Shown here: one piece after another, positions 44,947 to 54,283 of the stretch
Numbering within the stretch: position 1 is the stretch's first letter
Layout: the number at the start of each line of letters is the position of its first letter
From: an uncultured Candidatus Peregrinibacteria bacterium
GTDB lineage: Bacteria; Patescibacteriota; Gracilibacteria; Peribacterales; Peribacteraceae
Direction of reading: 5' to 3'
Assembly: GCA_903854335.1 (NCBI GenBank)
Contig: CAINVY010000003.1
Coordinates: forward strand, 1 to 64,000
Length of the DNA stretch: 64,000 nucleotides
Notes under the pieces: generated by a model
Seen by the model: the letters and a program-made list of their open reading frames with translations, nothing else
What the model was told of the DNA's origin: nothing
Databases searched by the model: none
Position numbers and translations under genes: made by a program

Positions 44947-46242
44947 TTAAGAGCCAAGCACGGAAGCGGCAGCGTCGGTTTTTTGTCCGAACGCCTCGGA
45001 GACGAGCGCTGCGTGCGCATCCATATCACCGAAATCATCCTCACACTGGCTCATAAGGAACGGATCCTGCTTCGCCAATTCAACGACGGTTGGAAGCTGA
45101 GCGGGAGGCCACAATTCAACGCTCGCGGTATTCGCAAACCATTCGGCAACCTGCTGCCTCGCTTTTTCCACCTCATCTTTATTAAATCCCTCCGTATCAA
45201 AATTATCGATGAACGCGTTGACGACGCGCTTCCCCTCGTCGAAATCCATCTGTTCCACCTGATCAAGCTTACCGGCGTCATATTTGGCGGGACGATAGGA
45301 CAGAAGCAGCTTGATCGCCTTCGCATCGGAAGAGAGCGCGGGCTGGAGGTGCGGAGAGATGAGTTTTCCGTCTTTCATGCGAAGCATGATGGTTTTCGCA
45401 CCGGTGCGGCCGTGAGTTACCAAGCGTTCCTTTGTATAGCGAATGGCATCTTCGTCTGAAGCCTGACCAATGAATTCCGATTCGAGAATCGTTCCCGCGT
45501 GGCCTCCGGGTCGATCAAGAGTATTCTTTGCGTTTTCTTCGGCCTGTTTCGCCATCGCGGCATACAGCAATGTCATGATGCCGTGGCCTCTGTACCCAAA
45601 CGCTTTGCCGTAATTATCTTGCATGAACTTATCGTCGGCACTTCCAGTGTACTGCAAGTAGGTGATGGCTTTATCGCTGCCCTTGAGGGGGATGGTGGAA
45701 AAGTGATGGATTCCGACCACATTGCGATCTTTTTCCAATCCATAAATCACATCGAAACATCCTTTTGGTCCGCGGCGTTGAGCCTGGTCTCCCAATCTTT
45801 CTCGAACGAGAGCATTCGGCTCTCTTTCGTTGGGATCCGGAAAGAGATGCTTGAAGAGTTCGAGACCTTGTCCGAGTACACCCGGAGCCTGCTCCTCGGG
45901 ATCATTGCCAACGAGAACGACTTCATGAACAAAGCGACGTGCTTCCTCTATGCGCCTCCGTTCTTTCTCATGGCCGATGTGTTCGTCGCCAACATTCAAC
46001 GTGTAGAGACCCTCCTTGAAAGTTGATGGCGGAGCGTCAGTCACCTTCCAATCTTTATTTGGTTCATCTTCGGATTCCGGTTGCGTCGCGGTAGCCTCGA
46101 AATTTGTATGAATATATGATTTCCCACCGACAAGCGCTCTGCGTAGGGCAGCACGGCTCTGCATGCGCTCCTGTGATAAACCCGATCCTTTAATCGGACG
46201 CGGTGAGACATCAGGACTGGTGGGTATATTTGTATTTGTCAT
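44947..46242 (-). CDS. Unknown protein with GNAT-like acetyltransferase motif
   Basis: 431 residues from ATG 46242 (the ORF-track start at 46314 lies within the promoter). The middle contains 'AFGYRGHGIMTLLYAAMAKQAEENA', similar to the acetyl-CoA-binding motif A of GNAT enzymes (Q/RxxGxG/A). It follows 'FDVIYGLEKDRNVVGIHHFST', which could be the preceding strands. The N-terminal 100 residues look disordered; the C-terminal 150 are helical. No family assigned with certainty. Divergent from the next gene across a 100-bp AT-rich region with good promoters both ways. Confidence 0.65.
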   Translation of the reverse strand: MTNTNIPTSPDVSPRPIKGSGLSQERMQSRAALRRALVGGKSYIHTNFEATATQPESEDEPNKDWKVTDAPPSTFKEGLYTLNVGDEHIGHEKERRRIEEARRFVHEVVLVGNDPEEQAPGVLGQGLELFKHLFPDPNEREPNALVRERLGDQAQRRGPKGCFDVIYGLEKDRNVVGIHHFSTIPLKGSDKAITYLQYTGSADDKFMQDNYGKAFGYRGHGIMTLLYAAMAKQAEENAKNTLDRPGGHAGTILESEFIGQASDEDAIRYTKERLVTHGRTGAKTIMLRMKDGKLISPHLQPALSSDAKAIKLLLSYRPAKYDAGKLDQVEQMDFDEGKRVVNAFIDNFDTEGFNKDEVEKARQQVAEWFANTASVELWPPAQLPTVVELAKQDPFLMSQCEDDFGDMDAHAALVSEAFGQKTDAAASVLGS

Positions 46243-46271
46243 AAATATTTTGGTATGTGAATAATATACAC

Positions 46272-46299
46272 ATTGTACATGTTTTTTGTTAATAGTCAA
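46272..46299 (-). promoter_or_regulatory. Promoter for the GNAT-like gene
   Basis: On the minus strand, -35 TTGACT (46299-46294), a 16-bp spacer and -10 TACAAT (46277-46272), 29 bp before the ATG at 46242. Confidence 0.6.
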
Positions 46300-46308
46300 T
46301 GTTAATAA

Positions 46309-46336
46309 TTGCATAGTATGTATTTTATGTTATAAT
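46309..46336 (+). promoter_or_regulatory. Extended -10 promoter giving a leaderless transcript
   Basis: TTGCAT (46309-46314), 16 bp, then TGTTATAAT with an extended TGn and perfect -10 (46331-46336). The ATG of the downstream gene is at 46343, where transcription should start, so the mRNA would have no 5' leader. Confidence 0.65.
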
Positions 46337-46342
46337 GACATT

Positions 46343-47215
46343 ATGAAACAAAATGAGGTTCCGCCCAATAATGAGCAACCTGCGGACAAAAAGGATGTCG
46401 GAATCGAATCCTTTGTCCCACAGGACAGTATAAAGGGGAAACTCCGACATCTTCTTTCACATACAACAGAAATGCACGAGACCACTCAAGCTCATGGAGA
46501 AGCGCATCGCAATACCCCTCCTCCGATGGCTGAAGCTCTGCAGAAGCCAAGGAGCATTGCCGACATGCCTTCGCCAAAACATGTATCAGAGGAAGTTTTG
46601 GTGGAGAGCTTCGGGAAACAGATGCTCACTCAATTCAAAGAAGTGGGAGGTTTGTACAAACAAATATGGGAGAATCCTTCATTGCTGAAGAATGCGCTGT
46701 TCGAGCTCGCTCGCGATTGTGTCTTGTTCCCACGAAGCTTGTACAGAGCGTGGCGCTCGAAGAAGACGAATGTTGACCCTGCAGAGACACTGAAAGAGAG
46801 CGCATCGCTTGCGTTGACCACAAGTGAATTTACATCGATACCCGGAACATACGCAGGAGTATGTCTGCTCAGCGGAGTATGTTCCATTCCTCAGGTCGTC
46901 GGGACAGTCGGCTCGGCTCTGGGCAATTACTTTGGTGCAGTGATCGGCTACGCCCTTTCCTATCTCCTCCTCTCGAGACGCGTAAAAGGGTATTCGAATA
47001 AACAATCATTCATTGATTCTACGAAGGTTTTTCGAGACTGTCTTCCTCCCGCGCTTGCACTCTACGTCGCAGATGCCCCCTTGATCCTAGCTCTTACGAG
47101 TCTTGGACTGCCTGCGATGGCAGCAGCGGCCGTTGTCCAGGTATTGGGAATGATTCTCTTCCTTGGTGTGGCAAAGGTATCCTCAAACAAAGCGGCTGAT
47201 GCGGCAGTGAAATAA
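46343..47215 (+). CDS. Membrane protein of unknown function
   Basis: 290 residues from ATG 46343, placed by the promoter above. A charged N-terminal half is followed by two or three hydrophobic stretches: 'VCLLSGVCSIPQVVGTVGSALGNYFGAVIGYALSYLLL' and 'AMAAAAVVQVLGMILFLGVAKV'. The segment 'LARDCVLFPRSLYRAWRSKKTNVDPAETLKESASL' links them. No known family. The style (acidic, Pro-rich N-terminus) matches the divergent GNAT-like gene. Confidence 0.65.
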   Translation: MKQNEVPPNNEQPADKKDVGIESFVPQDSIKGKLRHLLSHTTEMHETTQAHGEAHRNTPPPMAEALQKPRSIADMPSPKHVSEEVLVESFGKQMLTQFKEVGGLYKQIWENPSLLKNALFELARDCVLFPRSLYRAWRSKKTNVDPAETLKESASLALTTSEFTSIPGTYAGVCLLSGVCSIPQVVGTVGSALGNYFGAVIGYALSYLLLSRRVKGYSNKQSFIDSTKVFRDCLPPALALYVADAPLILALTSLGLPAMAAAAVVQVLGMILFLGVAKVSSNKAADAAVK

Positions 47216-47280
47216 GAGGAATTTGCGAGTCAGGGTTCTCAGGTATAGCATTCGCCGCTCATTCGATTCCACCAATCTCT

Positions 47281-47535
47281 ATGGGCAACGGTCGATATAT
47301 CCTTGATCAAGCAGATCTTATTTCCGACACTCCGGATCTCCTTGCAGTGATGAACCGAAGAGCGGAAGAAGAGGGATCCTTCAATGTTACAGTGAGAGAA
47401 AGTGGACCATTTGCTGATCTTGAAAGTGTGCGCAAGGCCATCACTCTCCGTTGCTACAGAGTGCTTGATGTAGCTGAGGGTAGATATCTTTCCATCGAAG
47501 AGATTGGGAAAGAAGAAGAGCGAAACCCAAATTAG
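47281..47535 (+). CDS. Small hypothetical protein
   Basis: 84 residues, ATG start; 'ADLISDTPDLLAVMNRRAEEE', 'GPFADLESVRKAITLRCYRV' and 'EGRYLSIEEIGKEEE' look like a small folded protein with two helices and strands. No family, membrane segment or metal motif. No clear Shine-Dalgarno sequence. Confidence 0.5.
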   Translation: MGNGRYILDQADLISDTPDLLAVMNRRAEEEGSFNVTVRESGPFADLESVRKAITLRCYRVLDVAEGRYLSIEEIGKEEERNPN

Positions 47536-47879
47536 TACTAGCACGCTCCAGGACGGCCAGCATTTAAACAACACGAAGGATTCTTGTCCATAGCATGTGC
47601 ATTCCTGCCCTTTCCACCGGAAAGGGACCGTCGAAATTCTGGTTTCCCTCTTTCGCGCTTCCACAACGAGAGAAATAACAAGTTTGATTTTCCGCAAAGT
47701 AAGTCATCTGTGCGCCCAAGCTCGAAGATGTATTTCTTGATACAACTGGCCTTTCAATTAATGAAGATGAAAGATGAGAGATTCTCGTGGTCCAGAGAAC
47801 AACAACTCGGTCCGATCGAACCAGATTATTCCGCTTATATCCGTGCAAAATACGGTCGTACCTGTTACCGTGACATGAC
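47536..47879. other. Gene-free interval
   Basis: 344 bp between the small hypothetical gene and the lipoprotein gene. Overlapping ORF-track entries in both strands look like chance frames. I see no RNA, repeat or clear terminator. Confidence 0.4.
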
Positions 47880-48623
47880 ATGCATCACACAAGCTTCACC
47901 AAAATCGCATCCTTCTCCTGCTTGGTTCTCCTCGCGGCATGTTCACCGAAGTTCCAAGTCGTCTTTCCGCTATCGGCTCAATCGTCGAGTAGCACGATGA
48001 AAGCCTCTTCATCTTCCGCACATACTGCATCATCAGCTTTCTCTTCGGCCTCCTCTCTCCCGGCAAGCGTCCTCATCAATGTTCCGTTTCAAGACCAAGC
48101 CCCCCTCAATAATTGGGATGCAGTTCATGAGCAATCGTGCGAAGAGGCCTCGATGATCCTCGTCGATTATTTCCTCAACGGCAAAACGATTACGCCGAAT
48201 CAGATGGAAGTACAGATCTCCGGTGCCATCAGCTTCGAGACACAGCATGGATACAAGCAGGACGTAACCGTCGAGCAGCTGAAGCAAATCGCGGCGGATG
48301 TATACGGCTTGCAGGGAACAGTACTAAGTGATGTCAGTATCCTCTCGCTCAAGCAGCAACTCGCGAAAGGGCATCCCGTCATCCTTCCGCTCGCGGGGAG
48401 AATGCTGAAGAATCCCTACTTCAGCGGAGACGGACCTTGGTATCACATGCTCGTCGTGATCGGTTATGACGGGACATCCTTCATCACCAATGACGTGGGA
48501 ACGAAGCGTGGCGCGCAGTACCACTATCCCTACGACACACTCATCACCGCGATTCACGATTGGGTCGGCGCAGATGACATGATTGCGACGGGCCCCAAGA
48601 GAATGCTTGTCCTCTCGAAGTAA
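47880..48623 (+). CDS. Lipoprotein with C39-like papain-fold peptidase domain
   Basis: 247 residues. Signal peptide with lipobox 'FSCLVLLAACS' (Cys21), a Ser/Ala-rich linker, then a C39_2-type domain: 'INVPFQDQAPLNNWDAVHEQSCEEASMILVDYFL' with the nucleophile Cys, 'LKQQLAKGHPVILPLAGRM' and His in 'GPWYHMLVVIGYDGTSFITND'. Family members are cysteine peptidases or papain-like proteins on the cell surface. It would be lipidated by Lgt and act outside the membrane. No peptide substrate or transporter gene is adjacent. Confidence 0.82.
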   Translation: MHHTSFTKIASFSCLVLLAACSPKFQVVFPLSAQSSSSTMKASSSSAHTASSAFSSASSLPASVLINVPFQDQAPLNNWDAVHEQSCEEASMILVDYFLNGKTITPNQMEVQISGAISFETQHGYKQDVTVEQLKQIAADVYGLQGTVLSDVSILSLKQQLAKGHPVILPLAGRMLKNPYFSGDGPWYHMLVVIGYDGTSFITNDVGTKRGAQYHYPYDTLITAIHDWVGADDMIATGPKRMLVLSK

Positions 48624-48709
48624 AAGGGCTGAAGGGATCAACATGGACATCCTAAAAAAATGTTAGATATTTATTGACATCATATTTCAATGCACGCAAA
48701 GTCCGCGAA

Positions 48710-48726
48710 AGTCTCATTTTGAGACT
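48710..48726. other. Short perfect hairpin
   Basis: AGTCTCA-TTT-TGAGACT, a 7-bp stem about 90 bp after the lipoprotein stop. No T-tract follows on the plus strand, so terminator function is unsure. The rest of 48624-48902 shows a TTGACA at 48674-48679 without a matching -10. Confidence 0.35.
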
Positions 48727-48902
48727 CCTACGTTCCCCCTCGATCCATAGACTGGACGAGTGAAATCAGGGGCTACGAAGGAAAGGGCAACGCTCCGGGA
48801 TATGTGCTGCTCTGCACGATATGTAATTTCGACAACATTCTTCTGTTATTTGCAACTTTCAAGAGGAGCGGAACTCTCGAATTTCTGCTACAATATACGG
48901 AT

Positions 48903-49379
48903 TTGAACACACAAACTCCAACACCTCGGCTCCAATGGGAAGCACCGACGTTCACACCGCACGAACGTTCCACGCGCTGGTATGTGATCGCGCTGATCTT
49001 CGCCGCACTCCTTGCCGGCTACGGCATCTGGGCGGGAGATTGGACATTCGTCGTCGCCATCATCCTCATCGCGTGCTCGTACTTCATCACACGCAAGAGC
49101 ACGGCCCGCCTACATCGCATTCTCCTCCAAGACGACGGCATCGATTTCGATGGAACGTTCACATCCTGGAAAGACTGCGAGGACTTCTGGCTCATGCAGT
49201 TCCCGACCTACACGGAACTCACGATTCGTAAGAAGAAAGGGCTGGATCGAGAACTCCTCATACAGACCGCGGATCTCGACCCGCAAATCATCCGCGAAAC
49301 AATCAAAGCGTTTCTGCCAGAGCGTTCCGACGGCAACGAGCGATTCATCGATATGTTGATTCGTTTACTGAAGATCTGA
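48903..49379 (+). CDS. Small two-span membrane protein with cytoplasmic domain
   Basis: 158 residues from TTG 48903. The ORF track starts at GTG 48804, but a TACAAT box at 48889-48894 lies between them, so I prefer the later start; this is uncertain. Two membrane segments ('WYVIALIFAALLAGYGIWAG', 'WTFVVAIILIACSYFIT') and a C-terminal 'RILLQDDGIDFDGTFTSWKDCEDFWLMQ' domain resembling a bacterial PH-like fold. It is followed 1 bp later by the 1590-residue gene, hence probably co-translated with it. Confidence 0.6.
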   Translation: MNTQTPTPRLQWEAPTFTPHERSTRWYVIALIFAALLAGYGIWAGDWTFVVAIILIACSYFITRKSTARLHRILLQDDGIDFDGTFTSWKDCEDFWLMQFPTYTELTIRKKKGLDRELLIQTADLDPQIIRETIKAFLPERSDGNERFIDMLIRLLKI

Positions 49380-49380
49380 C

Positions 49381-52300
49381 ATGGACACCATCCTCTCCCC
49401 TTTCGGCTTTGCGCGATCGCTGCCCGAGCGCGAGCGTCGGGAACTCTTCGTGAGCAATCCCGGCTCTGCGAGCTCCTCCGGTGATCCAGAGAAAAAAGCA
49501 GAGCGGCAACGAGGACGTGATAGAAAGAACACCATCGTGAGGGAAATGGCCGACGCGTACGGCGAGATTTTGAAAGCGGCAGTCCCCGAATCCACTCCGC
49601 AGATGAGCGCACTGATCGCCGATACCGACCTCGCGGAGAGAGTGGGATTCGACCAAGACGACGCGGCCAGAGAAGCTGCTCGCTTGCTGAACATTCCGAT
49701 GGGAAGCGACGGGCCATGGCGCAGTGCCGTTACGAGTAAAATTACGCCGTGGGAAACGCAAAGCATTGAGAGAGAGATCCGCACGAGGAGCGAGGATTAC
49801 ATGCGCTCGACCCTCGCCGATCCCACACAGGCGTGCAACGTCGAACGGGAACTGCGCGAGCAAATCAATCGCGGGACATTTCTCGGGGAAGCATTGGAGC
49901 GTCGCGTGATGCTCAAGGTGGGGGCAGAGGAACGTCTTTTGTCCCAGGACGATCAACGAGCGCTCGAGACAACCTTCGGCGAACTGCAGAAAACGGCTGA
50001 TCAGATCAATAGAGGGAACGTCGCCTTGCTCCTCTCGGGAACGAAAGAAAGTATCGCAAGCCTGACTGAAAAAATTGAACCTCAGGATCTCCGTGAGAAA
50101 GTCGCACACATTCTCGAGACAAATCCCACGGACGGATGGGCAATCTCCATCGCACTGAATCTCGAGGAATCCATCGCGGATCCTCTGCAGCGGTTGCGCA
50201 TGCAACAGTTGCTTGTCGAGACGATGAACGCTCTCACAAAATCAGAGAATTTCGGAGCGACGAAGCGTGACGAATCATCGAGAAGCTGGAGCGAATGGCG
50301 ACGCAAATACATCGCCACGCTTGAAGAGCGAAGCACGACGCTGCGCGAGCACATCGAGACCGCCCTCGAACAGCGCTCCATTAAATTCCTCCAAGCCGAT
50401 AACGACCGGCTCAAGACGTTCGTGACCACACTTGGGATTGACCCCTCGCAGTGGGATACGGGGAAGTCCGCAAGCACAGCCCCTCTGGCGGAAGAAGCGT
50501 GTTTCAAGAGATACGGCGTGAGCCTGAGCGGGGTCGGGAAGTTCTTTACGGATCGCACGCAAGCAATCGAGGACGCTGCGTCGGACCTCGATCCCAGAGA
50601 CACATCGACCTTCGCCGACCGTGCGCAATCGCTTGGCAAACTCCTCGCCGATCTCGAGAAGGAAAACAACTGTTTCGATCCGTCCGACGCCGAACACTTC
50701 CTCGTGGAACAGCGACAGGAACAGGAAGATACGGAACAGTGGGCCTATCGCATCGGCACCCGCCTCAACGAAGCGCTCTCCACCGATCAGGCGCAGCGCG
50801 CGGCCATCACTCCCCTGCTCAAGCAGATCCACGGCAACGAAGATCCCTGGCAAGACCTCACGCTGCTGCGCGCGCATCTGGGAAAGTATGCCGCGACCAA
50901 GGGAGACAAGGCGAGACTCGCCGCACTCAGAAAAGATTTCCCTCAATGCATCACACCCTCGCAATTCAGCGAAACGGAGCGCGATCAATTGGAAGCGATG
51001 CTCAGCCTCATCGCGGAGCGACGCAGCAGCGCGATCCGATCGGGAACCAAACTCGTCGATGCATACGAGAAGACGAGACAGTCATCCCCCGAAATGGATG
51101 CCATCAGCAGAGGGCAGGAAGAGACGAAGCTGCGTATCCAGAGTCTCCTCGGCACGATCATCGAAGACACCAAAGACACACCCGTCTTCCACACGCTGAA
51201 GCTCAAACATCGTCTCACGCAGAGGGTGGGAGTTATCGAGGGCAATGTCATTCGCGCGTCGGCTGCCGCAGACATGTCCGCAAGGGAGCCGGAAGAAAGC
51301 AGGCGCGCGCAATTCGAAGCGGAAGCGAAGGACTGTTGGGCCAAGGCTCAGACGGAATCGCAATCGCTCCAGAGTGTGGCCGACGGCATCCGCGAAACGT
51401 CCAAGAACATCCTGGAAGAGGAAATCCCAAGCGATAGGGACGGATTCTACAGTTACGAGGATCGGAGGATTCACATCCGCAGGAGCCTAGATCCCGCAAT
51501 GCGCGCATCCGTCATCAAGCACGAGAAGGGCCACGCCGTCCTGCATCAGCTGCGCCGATCCGGCCTCCTCCCCTTCCTGCTCATTTCCGAAGAGAAGGAA
51601 CTGTCGGACGCGGGCGGCAAGGGCGACGAACACTTCTGGGAGATGCTGGAGAGTCTCTCCGGCTACTACCAGATCTCGCGATGCGAGGAGAAGTTCCGCG
51701 CCGCGGCGGTGCGTGAATACGGACAGGATGCTGCAGCCGTGGAGGCGCGCACGAGAGACCTGCGCAGGGAATTCCTCCTCGAAGAATTCGAAATCCACTT
51801 CGCCGAGTGGCAAGAATCGAAGACAAGACCCGCTCCCCGCACAGCCGAGGAGCAGACGGAACGAGATCTCTTCGCGATGAAGGAAGCTGCGCATGGCTCG
51901 CGCAAGCCAAATCAAACGACCGACGTGCCAGACGACCTCGGTATCGAACTCGCGAGTGCATCGAACCCACTCATCGATCCCGAGGATGCGGAAGAGGGAT
52001 CAGAACCTGAACACGTAGCCACATCAGAGCAAGAAGGCATACCAAACATCAAACAAGAAATCATTGATACGCAGCGCATGATGAAAATCATCACATCGTT
52101 TCAATCCGCGTATCATGACGACCCCGAATCGCAAACATTCCTCTCAAACATCGCTCCAGACGTACATATTTGTGAAGGAAAGCTCAGTGATCTAGAGAAG
52201 CGTTTGTACGAAAAAGGAGGAGATCCTGAGGCAGATCAGAAGTACACCTCTGATGTAAGAAAACTCTCGGGAGCCGTAACTATACTCCATGATCGCGTTA

Positions 52301-54153
52301 AGAAGCGGGATAATAACTATATGGATATCTCCGGCCGCGCACGGAAGACGAAGGCGCCGGGATTCTTCGATCGCATCCGTTTCATGAGCATTCGCGACAT
52401 CATGAAGCTCTACAAGGATACGGTGGAAGACTTCAAGACGATCTGGGGACGAAACCAGGAACGACTGCTCCAAGACGTGGGCGGCGTGCTCAATGATGCC
52501 CTAACGAAAGCAGGTGGCAAACTGCCTGTGGTCGGCAATCGCTACTTCGCAAAACTGCGCGGCTACCACGAGCGACGCTACGCCGGTGCAGAATTGGACT
52601 CGGTCGAGAAGTGGAAGAAATCCATGGAACGCTGGGACAGCCACGAAATCCTCGATACCATCTCTCATTCCGGAAACCTCGATCAAATCCGCGGCGCCAT
52701 CGAAATGCTCTGCGACCGCGGAGAAATGGATTGGAATGATCGCGGCGTCTGGAACACGCTTCGCAGAATCTCAAACTTCAACATGCCCTTCGAAGCGTGC
52801 GAGAGAGACGACGTGCTGAGGGATATCTGGCTTCGACGCATCGTGTCGGATATCTGGAAGGATAAAGAACTCTTCTACAAGTGGCGCACGAATAACGACT
52901 CCCAGACAAACAGCCATAAGCAGAAATTCATCCAAACCGTCGACCAATTCAGCAACGTGAACGGGGGTCTCTCCGGCAGTCTCGAGAGACAATTGACACT
53001 CTATTCGGACTGGAAGGACGCATCGGACAGGGCCGGCCATCACCTCCCCTTCCCCGACGAAGTGAAACCGCACCTCTACGAGCAAATCATCGAGTACTCC
53101 ATCAAGAACGGAAAAATGACCATGGAACAGAAGATGTACTACCTCGTGCAAGGCGTCGCGTCGGGCCTGCTCTCCGTCGAGCGTCTGCGCGCTCTCGCCG
53201 GACAGAACGGCGGCATCATCAACTACTTCCCGTACATCGAATACTTTTACTGCAAGAACAACACCCTGCCCGAGATCAAGAAAATCGCGGCTTCCCTCAA
53301 AGAGAAGAAAACAGCGGACAACCCCAATGCCGAATTCAAACCAGGCCTAAAAACAACCTTGTGGCTCCACTACAAAGTGGCACGCGAGGAGGCCGTTCGC
53401 GCCCGTCTCTCCAAGGGTTCTGCACGCTCCTCGGACTCGGGTGTCACCATGGACCACGAGGATATCCCCTTCTTCATCACGCAAATGGACTACAAGGAAA
53501 TGGATAACATGGCGGGCATCGTTTCTGGAAAACGGCAAAAAGTTACACCGGAAGGGTGGAAGAACGCCTACGTCGGATTCAACTCGAAATTCAGAGTGTT
53601 TGCGAACTGCGCGCTCCTCGAAAAACAAGGACTGGAACGTCTCTCTCGCTCCGATACGCGCATGCTCGCTCAGAACCTCGGCGCGTACATCTACATGGAC
53701 AATATTCTGACGGGAACCGTGCAGGATAATGATTCAAGACCTGGACTCAGCGAATACCAGATGAGCACACGATCTCCATCAGGAGCAAAAAACACGGTGA
53801 CGAGGGAATACCGCGACAAGATGTGCGATTTCATCAAGAATCTTTACGATTCCGGAATACTCAAAGACATCAACTGGAAAGCTCTCGGCGTTGGACCTGA
53901 GGAGCTCCTCCCGCTTTACTCAACAGAATATCGTCGTAATCTTGCCAAAGATGATGATAAATACCATAAGCTCATCACCCAAAGGATCTTTCCCAAATTT
54001 GCCGTAGAACTCGAAAGAGTCATTTTGGAGCATAGCGACACGTTCAAAGACGTTCTGATGAACAATGAAAATAAATTCCTGAACGAAGGCGGAAGTGAAT
54101 CTCTCAACCGTGATACCGTGCAGGAGCTCGTGAAAGAAGGAAACCTGAATTAA
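49381..54153 (+). CDS. Giant 1590-residue protein with one HExxH motif
   Basis: No signal peptide and no membrane segment. The N-terminal 700 residues are mostly charged helices. An HExxH site, 'ASVIKHEKGHAVLHQL' (His714-His718), is followed by a Glu-rich helix ('FLLEEFEIHFAEW', about residue 800) that could supply the third zinc ligand. A disordered acidic linker (about 860-900) then leads to a 650-residue helical C-terminal region with 'GFFDRIRFMSIRDIMKLYKDT'. I recognise no family. The stop-start spacing to the preceding membrane-protein gene is 1 bp. Possibly a cytoplasmic metallopeptidase with a large recognition part. Confidence 0.75.
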   Translation: MDTILSPFGFARSLPERERRELFVSNPGSASSSGDPEKKAERQRGRDRKNTIVREMADAYGEILKAAVPESTPQMSALIADTDLAERVGFDQDDAAREAARLLNIPMGSDGPWRSAVTSKITPWETQSIEREIRTRSEDYMRSTLADPTQACNVERELREQINRGTFLGEALERRVMLKVGAEERLLSQDDQRALETTFGELQKTADQINRGNVALLLSGTKESIASLTEKIEPQDLREKVAHILETNPTDGWAISIALNLEESIADPLQRLRMQQLLVETMNALTKSENFGATKRDESSRSWSEWRRKYIATLEERSTTLREHIETALEQRSIKFLQADNDRLKTFVTTLGIDPSQWDTGKSASTAPLAEEACFKRYGVSLSGVGKFFTDRTQAIEDAASDLDPRDTSTFADRAQSLGKLLADLEKENNCFDPSDAEHFLVEQRQEQEDTEQWAYRIGTRLNEALSTDQAQRAAITPLLKQIHGNEDPWQDLTLLRAHLGKYAATKGDKARLAALRKDFPQCITPSQFSETERDQLEAMLSLIAERRSSAIRSGTKLVDAYEKTRQSSPEMDAISRGQEETKLRIQSLLGTIIEDTKDTPVFHTLKLKHRLTQRVGVIEGNVIRASAAADMSAREPEESRRAQFEAEAKDCWAKAQTESQSLQSVADGIRETSKNILEEEIPSDRDGFYSYEDRRIHIRRSLDPAMRASVIKHEKGHAVLHQLRRSGLLPFLLISEEKELSDAGGKGDEHFWEMLESLSGYYQISRCEEKFRAAAVREYGQDAAAVEARTRDLRREFLLEEFEIHFAEWQESKTRPAPRTAEEQTERDLFAMKEAAHGSRKPNQTTDVPDDLGIELASASNPLIDPEDAEEGSEPEHVATSEQEGIPNIKQEIIDTQRMMKIITSFQSAYHDDPESQTFLSNIAPDVHICEGKLSDLEKRLYEKGGDPEADQKYTSDVRKLSGAVTILHDRVKKRDNNYMDISGRARKTKAPGFFDRIRFMSIRDIMKLYKDTVEDFKTIWGRNQERLLQDVGGVLNDALTKAGGKLPVVGNRYFAKLRGYHERRYAGAELDSVEKWKKSMERWDSHEILDTISHSGNLDQIRGAIEMLCDRGEMDWNDRGVWNTLRRISNFNMPFEACERDDVLRDIWLRRIVSDIWKDKELFYKWRTNNDSQTNSHKQKFIQTVDQFSNVNGGLSGSLERQLTLYSDWKDASDRAGHHLPFPDEVKPHLYEQIIEYSIKNGKMTMEQKMYYLVQGVASGLLSVERLRALAGQNGGIINYFPYIEYFYCKNNTLPEIKKIAASLKEKKTADNPNAEFKPGLKTTLWLHYKVAREEAVRARLSKGSARSSDSGVTMDHEDIPFFITQMDYKEMDNMAGIVSGKRQKVTPEGWKNAYVGFNSKFRVFANCALLEKQGLERLSRSDTRMLAQNLGAYIYMDNILTGTVQDNDSRPGLSEYQMSTRSPSGAKNTVTREYRDKMCDFIKNLYDSGILKDINWKALGVGPEELLPLYSTEYRRNLAKDDDKYHKLITQRIFPKFAVELERVILEHSDTFKDVLMNNENKFLNEGGSESLNRDTVQELVKEGNLN

Positions 54154-54243
54154 TCTCACGCATTGCCGCAGAAGCAATTCCCAGGCATCCTCCAAGCGTG
54201 GACGTCTCCATTCAACGCATCGACGCTTCCCTTCCTCTCCCCC

Positions 54244-54269
54244 GCCACGGCGTTCGCGAACGCCGTGGC
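54244..54269. repeat. Perfect 26-bp palindrome upstream of dut
   Basis: GCCACGGCGTTCG followed by its exact reverse complement CGAACGCCGTGGC, ending 14 bp before the dut ATG. No T-tract, so it is not a classical terminator. A dimeric repressor operator or an mRNA hairpin at the dut ribosome site are both possible. Confidence 0.7.
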
Positions 54270-54283
54270 CCGCTACTCTCCTT

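Noticed and set aside
44635-45459. 274-codon plus-strand ORF crossing the element's right boundary
   Set aside because: Mostly antisense to the GNAT-like gene and the terS start; no recognisable motif.
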